Assembly (NCBI RefSeq): GCF_000428765.1
Contig: NZ_KE386797.1
Coordinates: 109,449 to 173,448, forward strand
Source: Brevundimonas aveniformis DSM 17977
GTDB lineage: Bacteria; Pseudomonadota; Alphaproteobacteria; Caulobacterales; Caulobacteraceae
Reading direction: 5' to 3'
DNA length: 64,000 bases
The notes under the pieces were generated by a model that was given only the letters and a program-made list of their open reading frames with translations, did not search any database and was not told the DNA's origin. Positions 33,611 to 43,665 of this stretch are shown here, one piece after another. A program made the position numbers and the translations under genes. Position 1 is the stretch's first letter, and the number at the start of each line of letters is the position of its first letter.

Positions 33611-34489
33611 ATGAAACTCGGCACGCTCCACTCTGACACGGCGATCCGCCGTCTGCTTCTGGCCGTCGCCGCTGTCATGGCCCTGGCGTCTCCGACCCAA
33701 GCCCAGACGATAGCCGACGCCCCGCCTCAGGCCACAGCCGCTATCGGCGAGAACTTCACCCTCGCCAGCCCCCTCATGGGTATGGACCGCGAACTCAACG
33801 TCCTGCTGCCTCAAGGCTACGCCGATCAGCCCGATCGGGTCTGGCCGGTCGTCTATCTGCTGGATGGCGGGCAGACCCAGGACTTCCCCGCCTACGCCAA
33901 CACGGCAGCCGGCCTCATGGCGAATGGCGAGATGGCCGACGTCATCTTCGTCGGCGTCGCCTCCATGGACCGCCAGAATGAGCTGACCTGGCGCTCCACC
34001 GACCGGCGGATCCTTCGCCAATGGCCCAACCACGGCCAATCCGACCGCTTCCGCCGTTTCCTTGAACTTGAGGTGAAGCCGTGGGTCGAGGCCCACTACC
34101 GAACCAGCGGCGACGATGCCGTAATGGGCGAATCCGCGGCCGCCCTCTTCATCGTCGAAACCTTCCTCAACACGCCGGACCTGTTCGACCGGTATCTCGC
34201 GGTCAGCCCGTCAATGTGGTGGGACCACGCTTCGCTCGGTGCAGACGCCGCCGCCCTTCTGGCTGAGCACCCGACTGGCGACCGACAGCTCCTTTTGACC
34301 ATCGGCGACGAGGGCGGAGAGATGCAGGCGGGTCTTGACGCCCTCATCGAAGCGTTGACCGAAGCGCCGCCCGAGGGTCTGCTCTGGACCTACGAGCCGC
34401 GCCACGACCTGACCCATTCCACCATCTTTGCCCAGATGGGCCCGGCCTTCCTGCGCCAGGCCTACCCACCGACGGAACCTGCCCAGTGA
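33611..34489 (+). CDS. Exported alpha/beta-hydrolase (esterase D / Fes-like)
   Basis: The 292-residue protein starts with a signal peptide ([20 protein letters not shown], cleavage near residue 32) and shows the IroE/Fes-type esterase layout: [29 protein letters not shown], the nucleophile elbow MGESAAALF (Ser175) and a C-terminal catalytic histidine in RHDLTHST. Family members hydrolyse esters such as S-formylglutathione or siderophore trilactones; the substrate here is not evident. GGATAGGAAG precedes the ATG. The stop overlaps the purT GTG by a few bases, so translation may be coupled. Confidence 0.82.
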   Translation: MKLGTLHSDTAIRRLLLAVAAVMALASPTQAQTIADAPPQATAAIGENFTLASPLMGMDRELNVLLPQGYADQPDRVWPVVYLLDGGQTQDFPAYANTAAGLMANGEMADVIFVGVASMDRQNELTWRSTDRRILRQWPNHGQSDRFRRFLELEVKPWVEAHYRTSGDDAVMGESAAALFIVETFLNTPDLFDRYLAVSPSMWWDHASLGADAAALLAEHPTGDRQLLLTIGDEGGEMQAGLDALIEALTEAPPEGLLWTYEPRHDLTHSTIFAQMGPAFLRQAYPPTEPAQ

Positions 34490-35688
34490 CCTCCCCCCGC
34501 CTCGGCACCCCGCTCTCCGACACGGCCGTTCGAGTCATGCTCCTGGGCGCCGGCGAACTCGGCAAGGAAGTGGCCATCGAGCTGCAACGCCTCGGGGCCG
34601 AGGTCATTGCGGTGGACCGCTATCCCAACGCTCCGGCCATGCAGGTCGCGCACCGCAGCCACGTCGTCCCCATGACCGACGCCCAGGTGCTGAACGGCGT
34701 CATCCTGGCCGAGGCCCCGCACATCATCGTGCCCGAGATCGAAGCCATCGCGACCGAAGTCCTGGTGGCGATCGAACAGGCCGGGCTGGCCCGCGTCATC
34801 CCGACCGCCCGCGCCGTGCAGCTGACCATGAACCGTGAGGGCATCCGCCGCCTGGCCGCAGAAGAGTTGGGCCTGCCGACCAGCCCCTACGCCTTCGCCG
34901 GCTCGGAACAAGAACTGGCCGAGGGCGCAGCTTCGGTCGGCTTCCCCTGTTTCGTCAAGCCGGTGATGTCCTCGTCGGGCAAAGGCCAATCCTTTGTCGA
35001 GACGCCCGACCAGATCGCCGACGCCTGGGCCTACGCCCAGTCCGGCGGCCGGGTCGAGACGGCGCGCGTCATCGTCGAGGGCCGGATCGACTTCGACTAT
35101 GAGATCACCCTCCTGACCGTGCGCTCGCTCAGGAACGGCGAGGTCGTCACCGACTTCTGCGACCCCATCGGCCATCGCCAGGACAAGGGCGACTACGTCG
35201 AGAGCTGGCAACCCCAGCCCATGACCGACGCCGCCCTGACAGAAGCACAGCGCATCGCCCGCGCCGTCACCGATGATCTCGCGGGCTTGGGCGTCTTCGG
35301 TGTTGAGCTATTCGTGAAAAGCGATCAGGTCTGGTTCTCGGAGGTCAGCCCGCGCCCGCACGACACCGGCCTGGTCACTCTCGCCACACAGGTCCAGTCC
35401 GAGTTTGCGCTCCACGCCCGCGCCATTCTCGGCCTGCCGGTCGATGTGACCCGCCGCGCCGTCGGGGCCAGCGCCGTCATCTACGGCGGCATCGAGGCGC
35501 ACGGGGTGGCCTATGAGGGCGTGGCCGACGCCCTATCGGTCGCGACCGCCGACCTGCGCCTCTTCGGCAAGCCCGAAGCCTTCCGCCATCGCCGGATGGG
35601 CGTCGCCACCGCCACCGGCAACGACACCGACCAGGCCCGCGAACGCGCGCGAGAAGCCGCCGGCGAAGTCCGCGTGGTGAGCCGATAG
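34486..35688 (+). CDS. purT: Formate-dependent GAR transformylase
   Basis: PurT uses formate and ATP to formylate glycinamide ribonucleotide in purine synthesis. The 400-residue protein has the N-terminal [20 protein letters not shown] fold, the ATP-grasp region with [17 protein letters not shown], and [14 protein letters not shown] near the substrate site, all characteristic. It starts with GTG overlapping the esterase stop (GTGA). The overlap suggests co-transcription with the esterase, which has no obvious functional link. Confidence 0.94.
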   Translation: MTSPRLGTPLSDTAVRVMLLGAGELGKEVAIELQRLGAEVIAVDRYPNAPAMQVAHRSHVVPMTDAQVLNGVILAEAPHIIVPEIEAIATEVLVAIEQAGLARVIPTARAVQLTMNREGIRRLAAEELGLPTSPYAFAGSEQELAEGAASVGFPCFVKPVMSSSGKGQSFVETPDQIADAWAYAQSGGRVETARVIVEGRIDFDYEITLLTVRSLRNGEVVTDFCDPIGHRQDKGDYVESWQPQPMTDAALTEAQRIARAVTDDLAGLGVFGVELFVKSDQVWFSEVSPRPHDTGLVTLATQVQSEFALHARAILGLPVDVTRRAVGASAVIYGGIEAHGVAYEGVADALSVATADLRLFGKPEAFRHRRMGVATATGNDTDQARERAREAAGEVRVVSR

Positions 35689-35690
35689 TT

Positions 35691-35715
35691 CCCTTCCCCC
35701 ACAGGGGGAGAAGGG
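35691..35715. repeat. Short palindromic intergenic repeat
   Basis: CCCTTCCCCC-ACA-GGGGGAGAAGGG forms a near-perfect hairpin just after purT. It matches the outer part of the 59-bp repeats that flank the DUF559 gene (CTTCTCCC...GGGAGAAGG) and a similar hairpin at 38857-38877 after the histidine kinase gene. It may serve as a transcript end. Confidence 0.6.
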
Positions 35716-35731
35716 CGCTTTGGCGTCGGGG

Positions 35732-36490
35732 TTAGTGCGCCCGCTCGGCCTCATCGACGAAGCCATCGTGGTTGGCGTCCAGTTGGTTGAAGTGCTCGCG
35801 CATGGGCGCGACCATTTCCTCGAAGCTCCAGCGACCATCACCATCGGCGTCGATGCCGCCCTCGGCGCTGTGGCGGAAGACCATGACGTGGCGCTCACCG
35901 CCTTCGTCGCCAGGCCCGCCCAGGATGATGCGGCGCTCGCCCCCCTCTGACATCCACTCGCCCGGCCCTTCGTGGACATCCACCGTCTCACCGTCGGGTC
36001 CGCGACGACGGATCACGATGCGGCGTTCGCCGCCCTCACCCTGAGCATCAGCCTCGATATTGATCGTTTCACCCGCCATCGACATCGGCGCACCGTCCGG
36101 GCCGTGGCGACGCACGACGATACGGCGTGACCCGTCCTCTGAGGTCCATTCACCGTCGCCGTTCAGAACGACCTGTTCGCCGTCATCTCCGGTGAACATA
36201 GCCATGGCGGGGCCATGGCCAGGTCCGTGCTCCATACCGCCCATCGCGCCGTGCATCGCCGCCATTTCTTCGCGCGTGACCGTGCCGTTGTGGTCGGCAT
36301 CCATCCGGTCAAACATCTGGGTGTGGCGAGCCATGAAGGCCTCGCGGCTCAGGCCCTCGTCCCCGATCTGCATCGGACCACCCGGCCCGGCCATGACAAC
36401 GACCCGCTCTTCCCGGCGGACGTTTTCCTGAGCCTGAGCGGCGGCGGGAACGAGCGCGAGCAGGCTGGCGGCGGCGAACAGAATTTTCAT
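35732..36490 (-). CDS. Secreted EF-hand protein with repeated GPDG modules
   Basis: The 252-residue protein has a signal peptide (MKILFAAASLLALVPAAAQA) and three EF-hand loops: DADHNGTVTREEM, DADGDGRWSFEEM and DANHDGFVDEAE, so calcium binding outside the cytoplasm is likely. Between the first and second loops lie three related modules of the pattern GEWxSEGGxRRIVxRRxGPDG. The ATG at 36490 is chosen because GGAG precedes it and the signal peptide then begins at once. It is divergent from the two-component genes across 122 bp, which suggests it could be their target. Confidence 0.8.
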   Translation of the reverse strand: MKILFAAASLLALVPAAAQAQENVRREERVVVMAGPGGPMQIGDEGLSREAFMARHTQMFDRMDADHNGTVTREEMAAMHGAMGGMEHGPGHGPAMAMFTGDDGEQVVLNGDGEWTSEDGSRRIVVRRHGPDGAPMSMAGETINIEADAQGEGGERRIVIRRRGPDGETVDVHEGPGEWMSEGGERRIILGGPGDEGGERHVMVFRHSAEGGIDADGDGRWSFEEMVAPMREHFNQLDANHDGFVDEAERAH

Positions 36491-36612
36491 CTCATGTCTC
36501 CTCAAGACCCTCGGGCGATCCCGCCCTGTCCCGGCAGTTTCAACAGGCCTGTCTTGCGCGCATATTTCAGCGGTGAAATCTTTTCGCCAAGCCCTCCGGT
36601 CAGATTGGTCAC

Positions 36613-37326
36613 ATGAAAGCCCCCGCCCCCGCCCAGGCCCGGATCCTGGTTGTCGACGACGACCCCGGCATCCGCGATGTCCTGACCGACTATCTGATCC
36701 GCCAGGGTTTTCAGGCCGAAGGTGCCGCTGATGCGCGTGAAATGGACCGGCTGCTGGCCCGATCCTCTGCCGATATTGTGGTGCTCGATCTGATGATGCC
36801 GGGAGAAGACGGCCTGTCCGTCTGTCGTCGCCTGGCCGAGGATGGACCGCCGGTCATCATGCTGTCAGCCATGGGCGAAGACACGGATCGGATCGTGGGA
36901 CTGGAACTGGGGGCCGCAGACTATCTGCCCAAGCCCTGCAATCCGCGAGAGCTTCTGGCCCGTATCCGCGCCGTCCTGCGTCGGGGCGGCGACCGGCCCC
37001 AAACAGGTGGCCAGGCCGTCTGGCTAGGGGCCTTCAGACTTGATCTGGTTCGGCGCGAATTAACCGACAACCAGGGCTCCATGACCGCCTTGTCATCGGG
37101 TGAATTTCGTCTGTTGCAGGTTTTCGTGGAACGGCCGGGCCGCATCCTGACCCGCGATCAGCTGCTCGACCTCGCCCATGGCCCCACCGCCGAGAGCTTC
37201 GATCGGGCCGTTGACGTTCAGATCAGCCGCCTACGGAAAAAGCTCGACGACGGCACGGGCCGCGACGTCATCGAAACCGTGCGCGGCGAAGGCTATCGCC
37301 TAGCTGTTCAGGTGCGTCCGGCATGA
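36613..37326 (+). CDS. OmpR-family response regulator
   Basis: The 237-residue protein has a receiver domain (VVDDDPGIRDVL, phospho-acceptor Asp59 in VVLDLMMPGEDG, Lys107 in LPKPCNPREL) and a winged-helix output domain with LLQVFVERPGRILTRDQLLD and VDVQISRLRKKL. It overlaps the histidine kinase gene by 4 nt (ATGA), so the two form a two-component system. The neighbouring divergent EF-hand gene is a candidate target. Confidence 0.94.
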   Translation: MKAPAPAQARILVVDDDPGIRDVLTDYLIRQGFQAEGAADAREMDRLLARSSADIVVLDLMMPGEDGLSVCRRLAEDGPPVIMLSAMGEDTDRIVGLELGAADYLPKPCNPRELLARIRAVLRRGGDRPQTGGQAVWLGAFRLDLVRRELTDNQGSMTALSSGEFRLLQVFVERPGRILTRDQLLDLAHGPTAESFDRAVDVQISRLRKKLDDGTGRDVIETVRGEGYRLAVQVRPA

Positions 37327-38855
37327 CGTCGCCGCGTCTGTCGCTCCCGATCTTTGTTCAGATCGCAGCCCTGGTCGCCGTGTCGATTGCCCTGGCCATG
37401 GCCATCTGTTTCGCGGCCATCCTGCACGCTCCGCCGCCGGCGCAGCCGGGTTTTACCATCGACGAAGCCGTTTCGGCACTCGAAGGTCAAACGGTTCGAA
37501 CCGCCGAGGGCCGCTCGCTCAAGCGAACCGTCTCCGATACGGCACCCGTCGCCGCCCAGGCCGATCAGGACCCCCTGGCGCGGGTCATATCCCTGGCCCT
37601 CCAAAGACGCCTCAATCTCGAAGCCGACGCCGTGCGGGTCCGCGTGCCTGTCGTCGACGGAGCCGAACACCGCCGCATTCACAACGAACTGGGGGGCCGC
37701 TGGTCGCCGCAGGACGGAGGCGGAACCCTCTCGCTCGGCCAGCAGCGTCGCACCGAAACCATCATCATCCGGCGGGGACCCGGCGGGCAGCAACCCACAG
37801 ACGCAGCGCCGCCCACCGTACCGCCGCCCGGATCTCGCGTTCAGGTCCTGACGGAAGACATCCGGGGCACCTCAGAAGGCCACGCCCGCCAGCAGATCAC
37901 GGTCTTCACCGAAGAGCTTCGCTTTCCGCCCTTCATTGCCAGCGTCCGCCTGGAGGATGGCCGCTGGGCCACGGTCAGCCCGCCGAGCGGTCTATGGTCG
38001 CCGTGGCATACACGGATGCTGCTGACCTTCCTGGGAACCTTGGCCCTGCTGTTGCCGCTGGCGTGGTTGATGGCCCGACGGCTGGCTCGGCCGATCCGCC
38101 TGTTCGCCCAGGCGGCTGAACGCCTCGGGTCCGATCCCCATGCCCCGCCGCTTGACGTGACCGGGCCGGCTGAGGTCCGCAACGCCGCCCACGCCTTCAA
38201 CGATATGCAGACCCAGCTCAACCGCTATGTCGAGGGCCGGACCCAGATGGTCGCCGCCATTGCCCACGATCTGCGCACACCGCTGACCCGCCTGCGTTTC
38301 CGCGCCGAGCAGGCCGACCCCGAGATCCGCGACCGCATGGCCGAGGACATCGAGCAGATGAACGGCATGATCTCCCAGGCACTATCGTATGTGCGCGGCG
38401 AGACGGTGCGCGAAGACCGCGTCCCGCTCGATCTGTCGGCCCTGGCCGCCTCGGTCGTGCATGACCTCAATGAAGTGGGGGCCGACGCCTCCGTCGAGGC
38501 CAGCCCCGGCGTTCGGGTCATGGGTGAGAGCCTCAACCTGCGCCGCGCCCTGGCCAATCTGGTCGAAAACGCCGTTAAGTTCGCCGGGTCCGCACAGGTC
38601 ACGGTGACGACCGAACCGGGCCTTGGCGTCGTTACGGTTTTCGACACCGGCCCCGGTCTATCGCCCGACGAGCTGGAGACGGTCTTCGAGCCCTTCCACC
38701 GCGGTGAAAAGAGCCGCAACCGTGACACCGGCGGAACCGGCCTCGGCCTCGCCGTCGCGCGCGGCGCCGCCCGTGCCCATGGCGGCGACGTGGTGCTGTT
38801 CAATCGTGACGGGGGTGGGTTGGCGGCGCGGCTGACGCTGCCTCTTTCGCCCTGA
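37323..38855 (+). CDS. Sensor histidine kinase (EnvZ/BaeS-like)
   Basis: The 510-residue protein has two membrane segments (about 9-32 and 236-256) enclosing a periplasmic sensor region of about 200 residues rich in Pro/Gln, then a HAMP linker, the H-box AIAHDLRTPLTRLR (phosphorylated His315), an N-box (RRALANLVENAVKFAG), and G-boxes FDTGPGLSP and GTGLGLAVARG. The order and spacing are those of HPK1-type kinases. Signal unknown; the periplasmic domain has no recognised fold. Paired with the upstream regulator. Confidence 0.94.
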   Translation: MTSPRLSLPIFVQIAALVAVSIALAMAICFAAILHAPPPAQPGFTIDEAVSALEGQTVRTAEGRSLKRTVSDTAPVAAQADQDPLARVISLALQRRLNLEADAVRVRVPVVDGAEHRRIHNELGGRWSPQDGGGTLSLGQQRRTETIIIRRGPGGQQPTDAAPPTVPPPGSRVQVLTEDIRGTSEGHARQQITVFTEELRFPPFIASVRLEDGRWATVSPPSGLWSPWHTRMLLTFLGTLALLLPLAWLMARRLARPIRLFAQAAERLGSDPHAPPLDVTGPAEVRNAAHAFNDMQTQLNRYVEGRTQMVAAIAHDLRTPLTRLRFRAEQADPEIRDRMAEDIEQMNGMISQALSYVRGETVREDRVPLDLSALAASVVHDLNEVGADASVEASPGVRVMGESLNLRRALANLVENAVKFAGSAQVTVTTEPGLGVVTVFDTGPGLSPDELETVFEPFHRGEKSRNRDTGGTGLGLAVARGAARAHGGDVVLFNRDGGGLAARLTLPLSP

Positions 38856-38856
38856 T

Positions 38857-38877
38857 CCCTCTCCCGTGGGGAGAAGG
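38857..38877. repeat. Short palindromic intergenic repeat
   Basis: CCCTCTCCC-GT-GGGGAGAAGG makes a strong hairpin 2 bp after the histidine kinase stop. It is related to the hairpins at 35691-35715 and in the DUF559 flanks. A TTGACC at 38925-38930 with GATACC 17 bp further on is a possible gap promoter, but weak. Confidence 0.5.
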
Positions 38878-39026
38878 CCGCAAGCTCCGCAACATCCCCT
38901 CACCCCGTGTGACCGGACCGGGGGTTGACCAAAACGGGTCTGGCCCCGATACCGCGCCATCCCTATTTCTCGGGTCGCGCCGCGCGCTCCCCCGCGCGCT
39001 CGACCTACGCATCAGGAGCCTCATCT

Positions 39027-40033
<1,007 letters not shown>

Positions 40034-40034
<1 letters not shown>

Positions 40035-40462
40035 TGCTGCCCCGCCTCAGCCCGGTCGGTGAACGTGTCCTTGAGGGCATCATCCTCGCCATGGCCGGGC
40101 TGATGGCGAGCGCGGGCGTGACGTTTGGATGCGCAGTCCGAAACATTGTCGCCGAGCCGGCGGTATTCTTCGCGCAACTCGACGTCTTTGGGGCGGACAG
40201 GGACGCAGCCGTCCGGAATCTTCCCGAGGTCGTCGGCGGGGAGTCCCACGGCATTTTGATGGGGCAAGACCTCGCGAGCCTGAGCTTCACCATCATACCA
40301 GCCGTGTTGATGCTCATCTGGCTCTGGGCTGCCTTCCGCTTCGCCCGAGCTCGGCCCCGCTCCCCGACAACATGGATCATGGTTCTCCTGATGGTGTCGG
40401 CCTTCGTTACGTTCTCAGTGGCGAACTGGCAAATGGCCTATCCCGTGTGCAATCCGGTCTAG
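40034..40462 (+). CDS. Small membrane protein of unknown function
   Basis: The 142-residue protein starts at the TGATG junction with gap. Three hydrophobic segments are seen: GIILAMAGLMASAGVTFGC (about 16-34), IIPAVLMLIWLWAAF (about 88-103) and WIMVLLMVSAFVTFSVANW (about 112-130), with a soluble loop in between. No family is recognised. Direct linkage to gap may mean that the pair are simply co-transcribed. The frame is maintained with no competing gene. Confidence 0.6.
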
Positions 40463-40466
40463 TCTT

Positions 40467-40525
40467 CCTTCTCCCCTTGCGGGAGAAGGTGGGCCGCGAA
40501 GCGGGTCGGATGAGGGGTCGCGCCG
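40467..40525. repeat. Left 59-bp inverted repeat of the DUF559 cassette
   Basis: The repeat begins with the hairpin CTTCTCCC...GGGAGAAGG and ends with GGATGAGGGGTCGCGCCG. Its reverse complement matches 40875-40933 at about 49 of 59 positions, including the last 19 bp exactly. It ends 2 bp before the stop codon of the DUF559 gene. Confidence 0.85.
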
Positions 40526-40527
40526 CC

Positions 40528-40890
40528 CTATCCGCCGTTCGGACCCACCGCCTCCACAATCGCCCCGACGACCTCCCAGTCCCGCAGTTCGATCTGCTGG
40601 TTTTCGAACCTCAAGACGCGAAACCCCTGCGACTTGAGCCAACCGTCCCTAACGGCGTCCCGCTCCGCGTCATGAAACGGCCCGTCCGCTTCGACGATCA
40701 GGCGATGTCGCATGCAGACGAAATCCGCGACATAAGCCCCAATGACAACCTGCCGGCGGAACTTCAGGCCCTCCAGCCGCCGATCTCGCAGGATCGCCCC
40801 GAGCTTCCGCTCCGTCGTTGTCGACTGACGACGCATGCGCTTTGCCAGCTTTTGCAAGCGATCTTCGGACACGTCGGCGCGACCCCTCAT
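40528..40890 (-). CDS. DUF559 / VSR-fold endonuclease
   Basis: The 120-residue protein has the DUF559 pattern: basic N-terminus (LQKLAKRMRRQSTTTERKL), KFRRQVVIGAYVADFVC (Asp56) and HRLIVEADGPFHD (Glu68, Asp69, His73), which match the VSR/very-short-patch repair-like nuclease core. The first codons MRGRADV are encoded by the right inverted repeat, and the stop codon falls 2 bp from the left repeat. DNA cleavage activity is inferred from the fold and is not established for most DUF559 members. Confidence 0.85.
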   Translation of the reverse strand: MRGRADVSEDRLQKLAKRMRRQSTTTERKLGAILRDRRLEGLKFRRQVVIGAYVADFVCMRHRLIVEADGPFHDAERDAVRDGWLKSQGFRVLRFENQQIELRDWEVVGAIVEAVGPNGG

Positions 40891-40933
40891 CCGTCAGGCT
40901 TCGGCTGCCACCTGCTCCCGCAGCGGGAGAAGG
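40875..40933. repeat. Right 59-bp inverted repeat, supplies the DUF559 start codon
   Basis: This is the inverted partner of 40467-40525 (about 83% identity). The ATG of the DUF559 gene (40888-40890 on the minus strand) lies in the perfectly conserved end GGATGAGGGGTCGCGCCG, so any gene placed between such repeats would gain a start codon from them. Confidence 0.85.
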
Positions 40934-41001
40934 ATCAACCGCGGCTTGGCGAACGTCGCTCCGACGGGCACACTGCCCTCAGGTAACCGGGGGGAACCGC
41001 C

Positions 41002-42699
41002 ATGCGCCTGACCATGACTGCCGTCGCTGCTATCGCGATGGCCGCAGCGGCCCCGGCCGTGGCCGACGCGACCGTCGAAGGCTCCCTGATGGACCTCATC
41101 GACAACCCGGTCATCTGCGCCTCGCCGGACGAGGCGGCGGACATCGCCGGCGCCCCCGTCGCCGAAATGGTCATGGTCGAGGGCTTCGGCACGGGCGGCT
41201 TTGCAGTCGACACCACCAACCCGCAAGCCCAGGCGTGGTTCAATCACGGCGTCCGTCTGCGCTGGGCCTTCGAGCACACCGAGTCGGTCCGGGCGTTTCA
41301 GCGGGCGCGTCTTCTGGACCCGTCGTGCGGCATGTGCGCCTGGGGCGAGGCCTGGGCCATGGGGCCGAACCTGAACGGTGGCGGGACCGGCGAGGACACC
41401 CGCCGCGCCGCCCTTCGCATCGCGCGTGAGGCCCGCAGGATGGCCCGCGACGCCGACCCGATCCAGCGGCAAATGATCGACGCCCTGATCCAGCGCTATT
41501 CGGGATGGGAGAGCAGCCGGGCCCGGCGCTTCGCCGAGCGCATGGACCGCATCGCCCGTGACAATCCGGCTGATGTTGCCATCGCCAACATCACGGCCGA
41601 CGCCTTGATGATGCAGGTCGAGCAATGGTGGGACGACGAGGGCCAGGCCACCGATCCGGCGATCACCCGAGCCATGCAGATCCTCGAGGGCACGCTGGCC
41701 CACACGCCCGATGACCCGGGTGCCATCCACCTCTACATCCACCTAACGGAATGGTCCGATGACCCGCAAAGCGCCATTCCCTACGGCGAGCGGCTGGCCG
41801 CCCTGGCACCCGGTGCCAGCCATCTGGTGCACATGCCGTCGCACACCTTCTTCCGGGTCGGGCGCTACCGGGACGCCATGATGTCCAACGTCAACGCCGT
41901 GGCGCTGGATGCCCGCTACGTCGACCTGGCGTCGCCGCCCGGCGGCATTCGCGGTGTGCGTCTGCACGGCCACAACATCCATTTCGGCATGGGCGGGGCC
42001 CTGATGGCCGGCGGGGCGGACGAAGGCCTGCGGCTGGCGGAGCGGTTCCTCAGCATCTACACGCGCCATCCGCGAACCGACGTCGCCTGGGGCCAGGCGA
42101 CGGCCAACAACGCCTACGCCCTTTTCGGTCGCTACGGCTCGGACGAGCAGATCGCGGCCCTGGCTGAACCGCCCGAGAACCGGCCCCTGATGCGGATCGG
42201 CTGGCGCTATGGCCGGGGCGAAGCCGCCGCCCGACGCGGCGATGCCGAGGCGGTGGACCGCGAAGCCGCCGAAATCGCTCGTCTGCGCGCGGCCCTGCCT
42301 CAGAACGCCGATCACACCTTCTCGAGCACCTTCAGCGAGGTCTTCCAGAAGGTGCTGGAGGGCCGCGCCGCCATGATCAGGGGCGACTACCCGGCTGCGA
42401 TCGCGGCCTATGGCCGCGCCGCCGCCCTCCAGGGCGAAGGCGAGGAAGGCGGCGATCCGCCGATCATCTGGTTCCCGACCCGGCGAAGCCTGGCCGCGGC
42501 GCTCCTGGCCTCCGGCGATGCCGCAGGCGCGCGTGACAAGGTTCTCGAACTTCTCGAGGACTGGCCCAGCGATCCCTACAGCTACTTCGTCCTGGCCGAG
42601 GCCTATGCGGCCCTCGGCGAGCAAGAGGCGGCGGCTCGCGCCCGCGCCGCCGGGAGCGTGGAATGGATCGGCGGGACCATGTCGCTCGGCCTGGCGTGA
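41002..42699 (+). CDS. Exported tetratricopeptide-repeat protein
   Basis: The 565-residue protein has a signal peptide (MRLTMTAVAAIAMAAAAPAVA) and a helical repeat structure. The segment AQAWFNHGVRLRWAFEHTES followed by VRAFQRARLLDPSCGMCAWG, and later PGAIHLYIHLTEWSDDPQSA, are typical of a family of secreted TPR-like proteins in Caulobacterales and Sphingomonadales. C-terminal repeats around residues 480-545 (AAALLASGDAAGARDKVLEL) are clearer TPRs. GGGGGG precedes the ATG at 41002. Function unknown; periplasmic scaffold is the best guess. Expressed from its own promoter after the DUF559 cassette. Confidence 0.82.
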   Translation: MRLTMTAVAAIAMAAAAPAVADATVEGSLMDLIDNPVICASPDEAADIAGAPVAEMVMVEGFGTGGFAVDTTNPQAQAWFNHGVRLRWAFEHTESVRAFQRARLLDPSCGMCAWGEAWAMGPNLNGGGTGEDTRRAALRIAREARRMARDADPIQRQMIDALIQRYSGWESSRARRFAERMDRIARDNPADVAIANITADALMMQVEQWWDDEGQATDPAITRAMQILEGTLAHTPDDPGAIHLYIHLTEWSDDPQSAIPYGERLAALAPGASHLVHMPSHTFFRVGRYRDAMMSNVNAVALDARYVDLASPPGGIRGVRLHGHNIHFGMGGALMAGGADEGLRLAERFLSIYTRHPRTDVAWGQATANNAYALFGRYGSDEQIAALAEPPENRPLMRIGWRYGRGEAAARRGDAEAVDREAAEIARLRAALPQNADHTFSSTFSEVFQKVLEGRAAMIRGDYPAAIAAYGRAAALQGEGEEGGDPPIIWFPTRRSLAAALLASGDAAGARDKVLELLEDWPSDPYSYFVLAEAYAALGEQEAAARARAAGSVEWIGGTMSLGLA

Positions 42700-42755
42700 T
42701 CAGCTAGGCCGGCGCGATTCTCAATCCGCGGTGACGTTTCTTCCCCTGCCTTGTC

Positions 42756-42936
42756 ATCCCGCCAAAGCGCGTAGCACGAAGAGCGGGGACGACCCGCTCT
42801 CTAAAGTTGTCATCCCGGGAGCCGCGCAGCGGCTATCCGGGACAAGCGGTCCGCCCGCTGCGCCCTGTTCCGGCAACCCCGCTTCGTCCCCGCGATCCAG
42901 CCTGATCGAACCCTTGTCCCGGACAAGCGCCACGTC
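42756..42936. repeat. REP-like palindrome cluster
   Basis: The 235-bp interval before the thioesterase gene holds several hairpins: AGAGCGGG-GACGA-CCCGCTCT (42780-42800), TTGTC...CCCGG with CCGGGACAA around AGCCGC/GCGGCT (42807-42845), and another TTGTCCCGGACAA near 42914-42926. The recurring words TTGTCATCCCG and TCCGGGACAA mark this as an intergenic repeat cluster and not a gene. Confidence 0.6.
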
Positions 42937-43318
42937 AGGTGTCGCCGAGGCCTAACCGCGCCTTGAACCCCTCCGAGAGAGCCGCCGCCTTGCCTTCCAC
43001 CGCCCGCACATAGGTCATGTCCGCCACGCACAGCACCTCGCCGTCTCGGCGCATCTCGACCTTCAGCACATAGCTCGACGTCCCGATCTTTTCGCACCGC
43101 ACCGACAGATCCAGCACATCATCGAACCGCGCCGAGCCTTTGAAAATCAGGTGGGCGTCCACGACGAAGGTGTGGCCGAATTCATCACGACAGTGGTCCA
43201 TGATCCCGTTGCCGCGCATGAACTCGGTCACGGCGACATCGGCGTACATCAGATAGTTGGCGTTGAAGACGACCTCCTGGCCGTCCACCTCGCCCCAGCG
43301 CACGCGCAGCTCCGTCAT
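42935..43318 (-). CDS. Hot-dog fold acyl-CoA thioesterase (4HBT type)
   Basis: The 127-residue protein matches the 4HBT/YbgC-like group: RVRWGEVDGQEVVFNANYLMY at the N-terminus carries the acidic residue used in catalysis, followed by the central helix AVTEFMRGNG and beta-strands to the end. It probably hydrolyses a fatty or aromatic acyl-CoA. It is 9 nt downstream of a glycine-zipper membrane protein gene and probably in an operon with it. Confidence 0.85.
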   Translation of the reverse strand: MTELRVRWGEVDGQEVVFNANYLMYADVAVTEFMRGNGIMDHCRDEFGHTFVVDAHLIFKGSARFDDVLDLSVRCEKIGTSSYVLKVEMRRDGEVLCVADMTYVRAVEGKAAALSEGFKARLGLGDT

Positions 43319-43327
43319 CCGGCGCGC

Positions 43328-43615
43328 CTAGCTCCCGCCGTCCGCGCCGCCGGCATCGCCACCGTCCGAGGAGTCGTCGGCACGGTCACGCCCGCCGTCA
43401 ACGTGGGGTGCCGCGCCCTCGCCGCCTGACTGCCCGTCGCGCTTTGCTCCGGCCAGGCCCATGCCGGCCACGCCCATGCCGCCGCCGATGGCGACCCCGA
43501 GCGCGATCCCCAGCGCCAGATTGTCCAGGGCCAGCCCCAGGGCCACCCCGATAGCGATACCGGCCCCCATGCCGACCGGCAGGAATGCCGCGCGTCCGTT
43601 CTTTTGCTCGCTCAT
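43328..43615 (-). CDS. Glycine-zipper membrane protein
   Basis: The 95-residue protein has a hydrophobic core with GxxxG-like spacing (PVGMGAGIAIGVALGLALDN, then LALGIALGVAIGGGMGVAGM, residues about 13-57) and a highly charged, glycine/aspartate-rich C-terminal tail (about residues 63-95). This pattern of Gly zipper plus disordered tail suggests a small integral membrane protein that oligomerises. Function unknown. Co-directional with the thioesterase gene, and divergent from trxB across 50 bp. Confidence 0.7.
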   Translation of the reverse strand: MSEQKNGRAAFLPVGMGAGIAIGVALGLALDNLALGIALGVAIGGGMGVAGMGLAGAKRDGQSGGEGAAPHVDGGRDRADDSSDGGDAGGADGGS

Positions 43616-43665
43616 CCGACTGCTCTCCCATCGCGTAACTGAGGAATCGTCCCTAGATTAGCGTC

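Larger units (their letters stand above)
40467..40933. mobile_element. Candidate mobile cassette: DUF559 nuclease between inverted repeats
   Basis: A 467-bp unit contains only the DUF559 gene and two 59-bp inverted repeats of a type also seen elsewhere between genes in this window (35691-35715, 38857-38877). The gene fills the space between the repeats and takes its start codon from the right one. This architecture is like a REP/RAYT or IR-bounded cassette, except that the nuclease has a VSR-like fold. No target-site duplication is obvious. Mobility is inferred, not shown. Confidence 0.5.
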
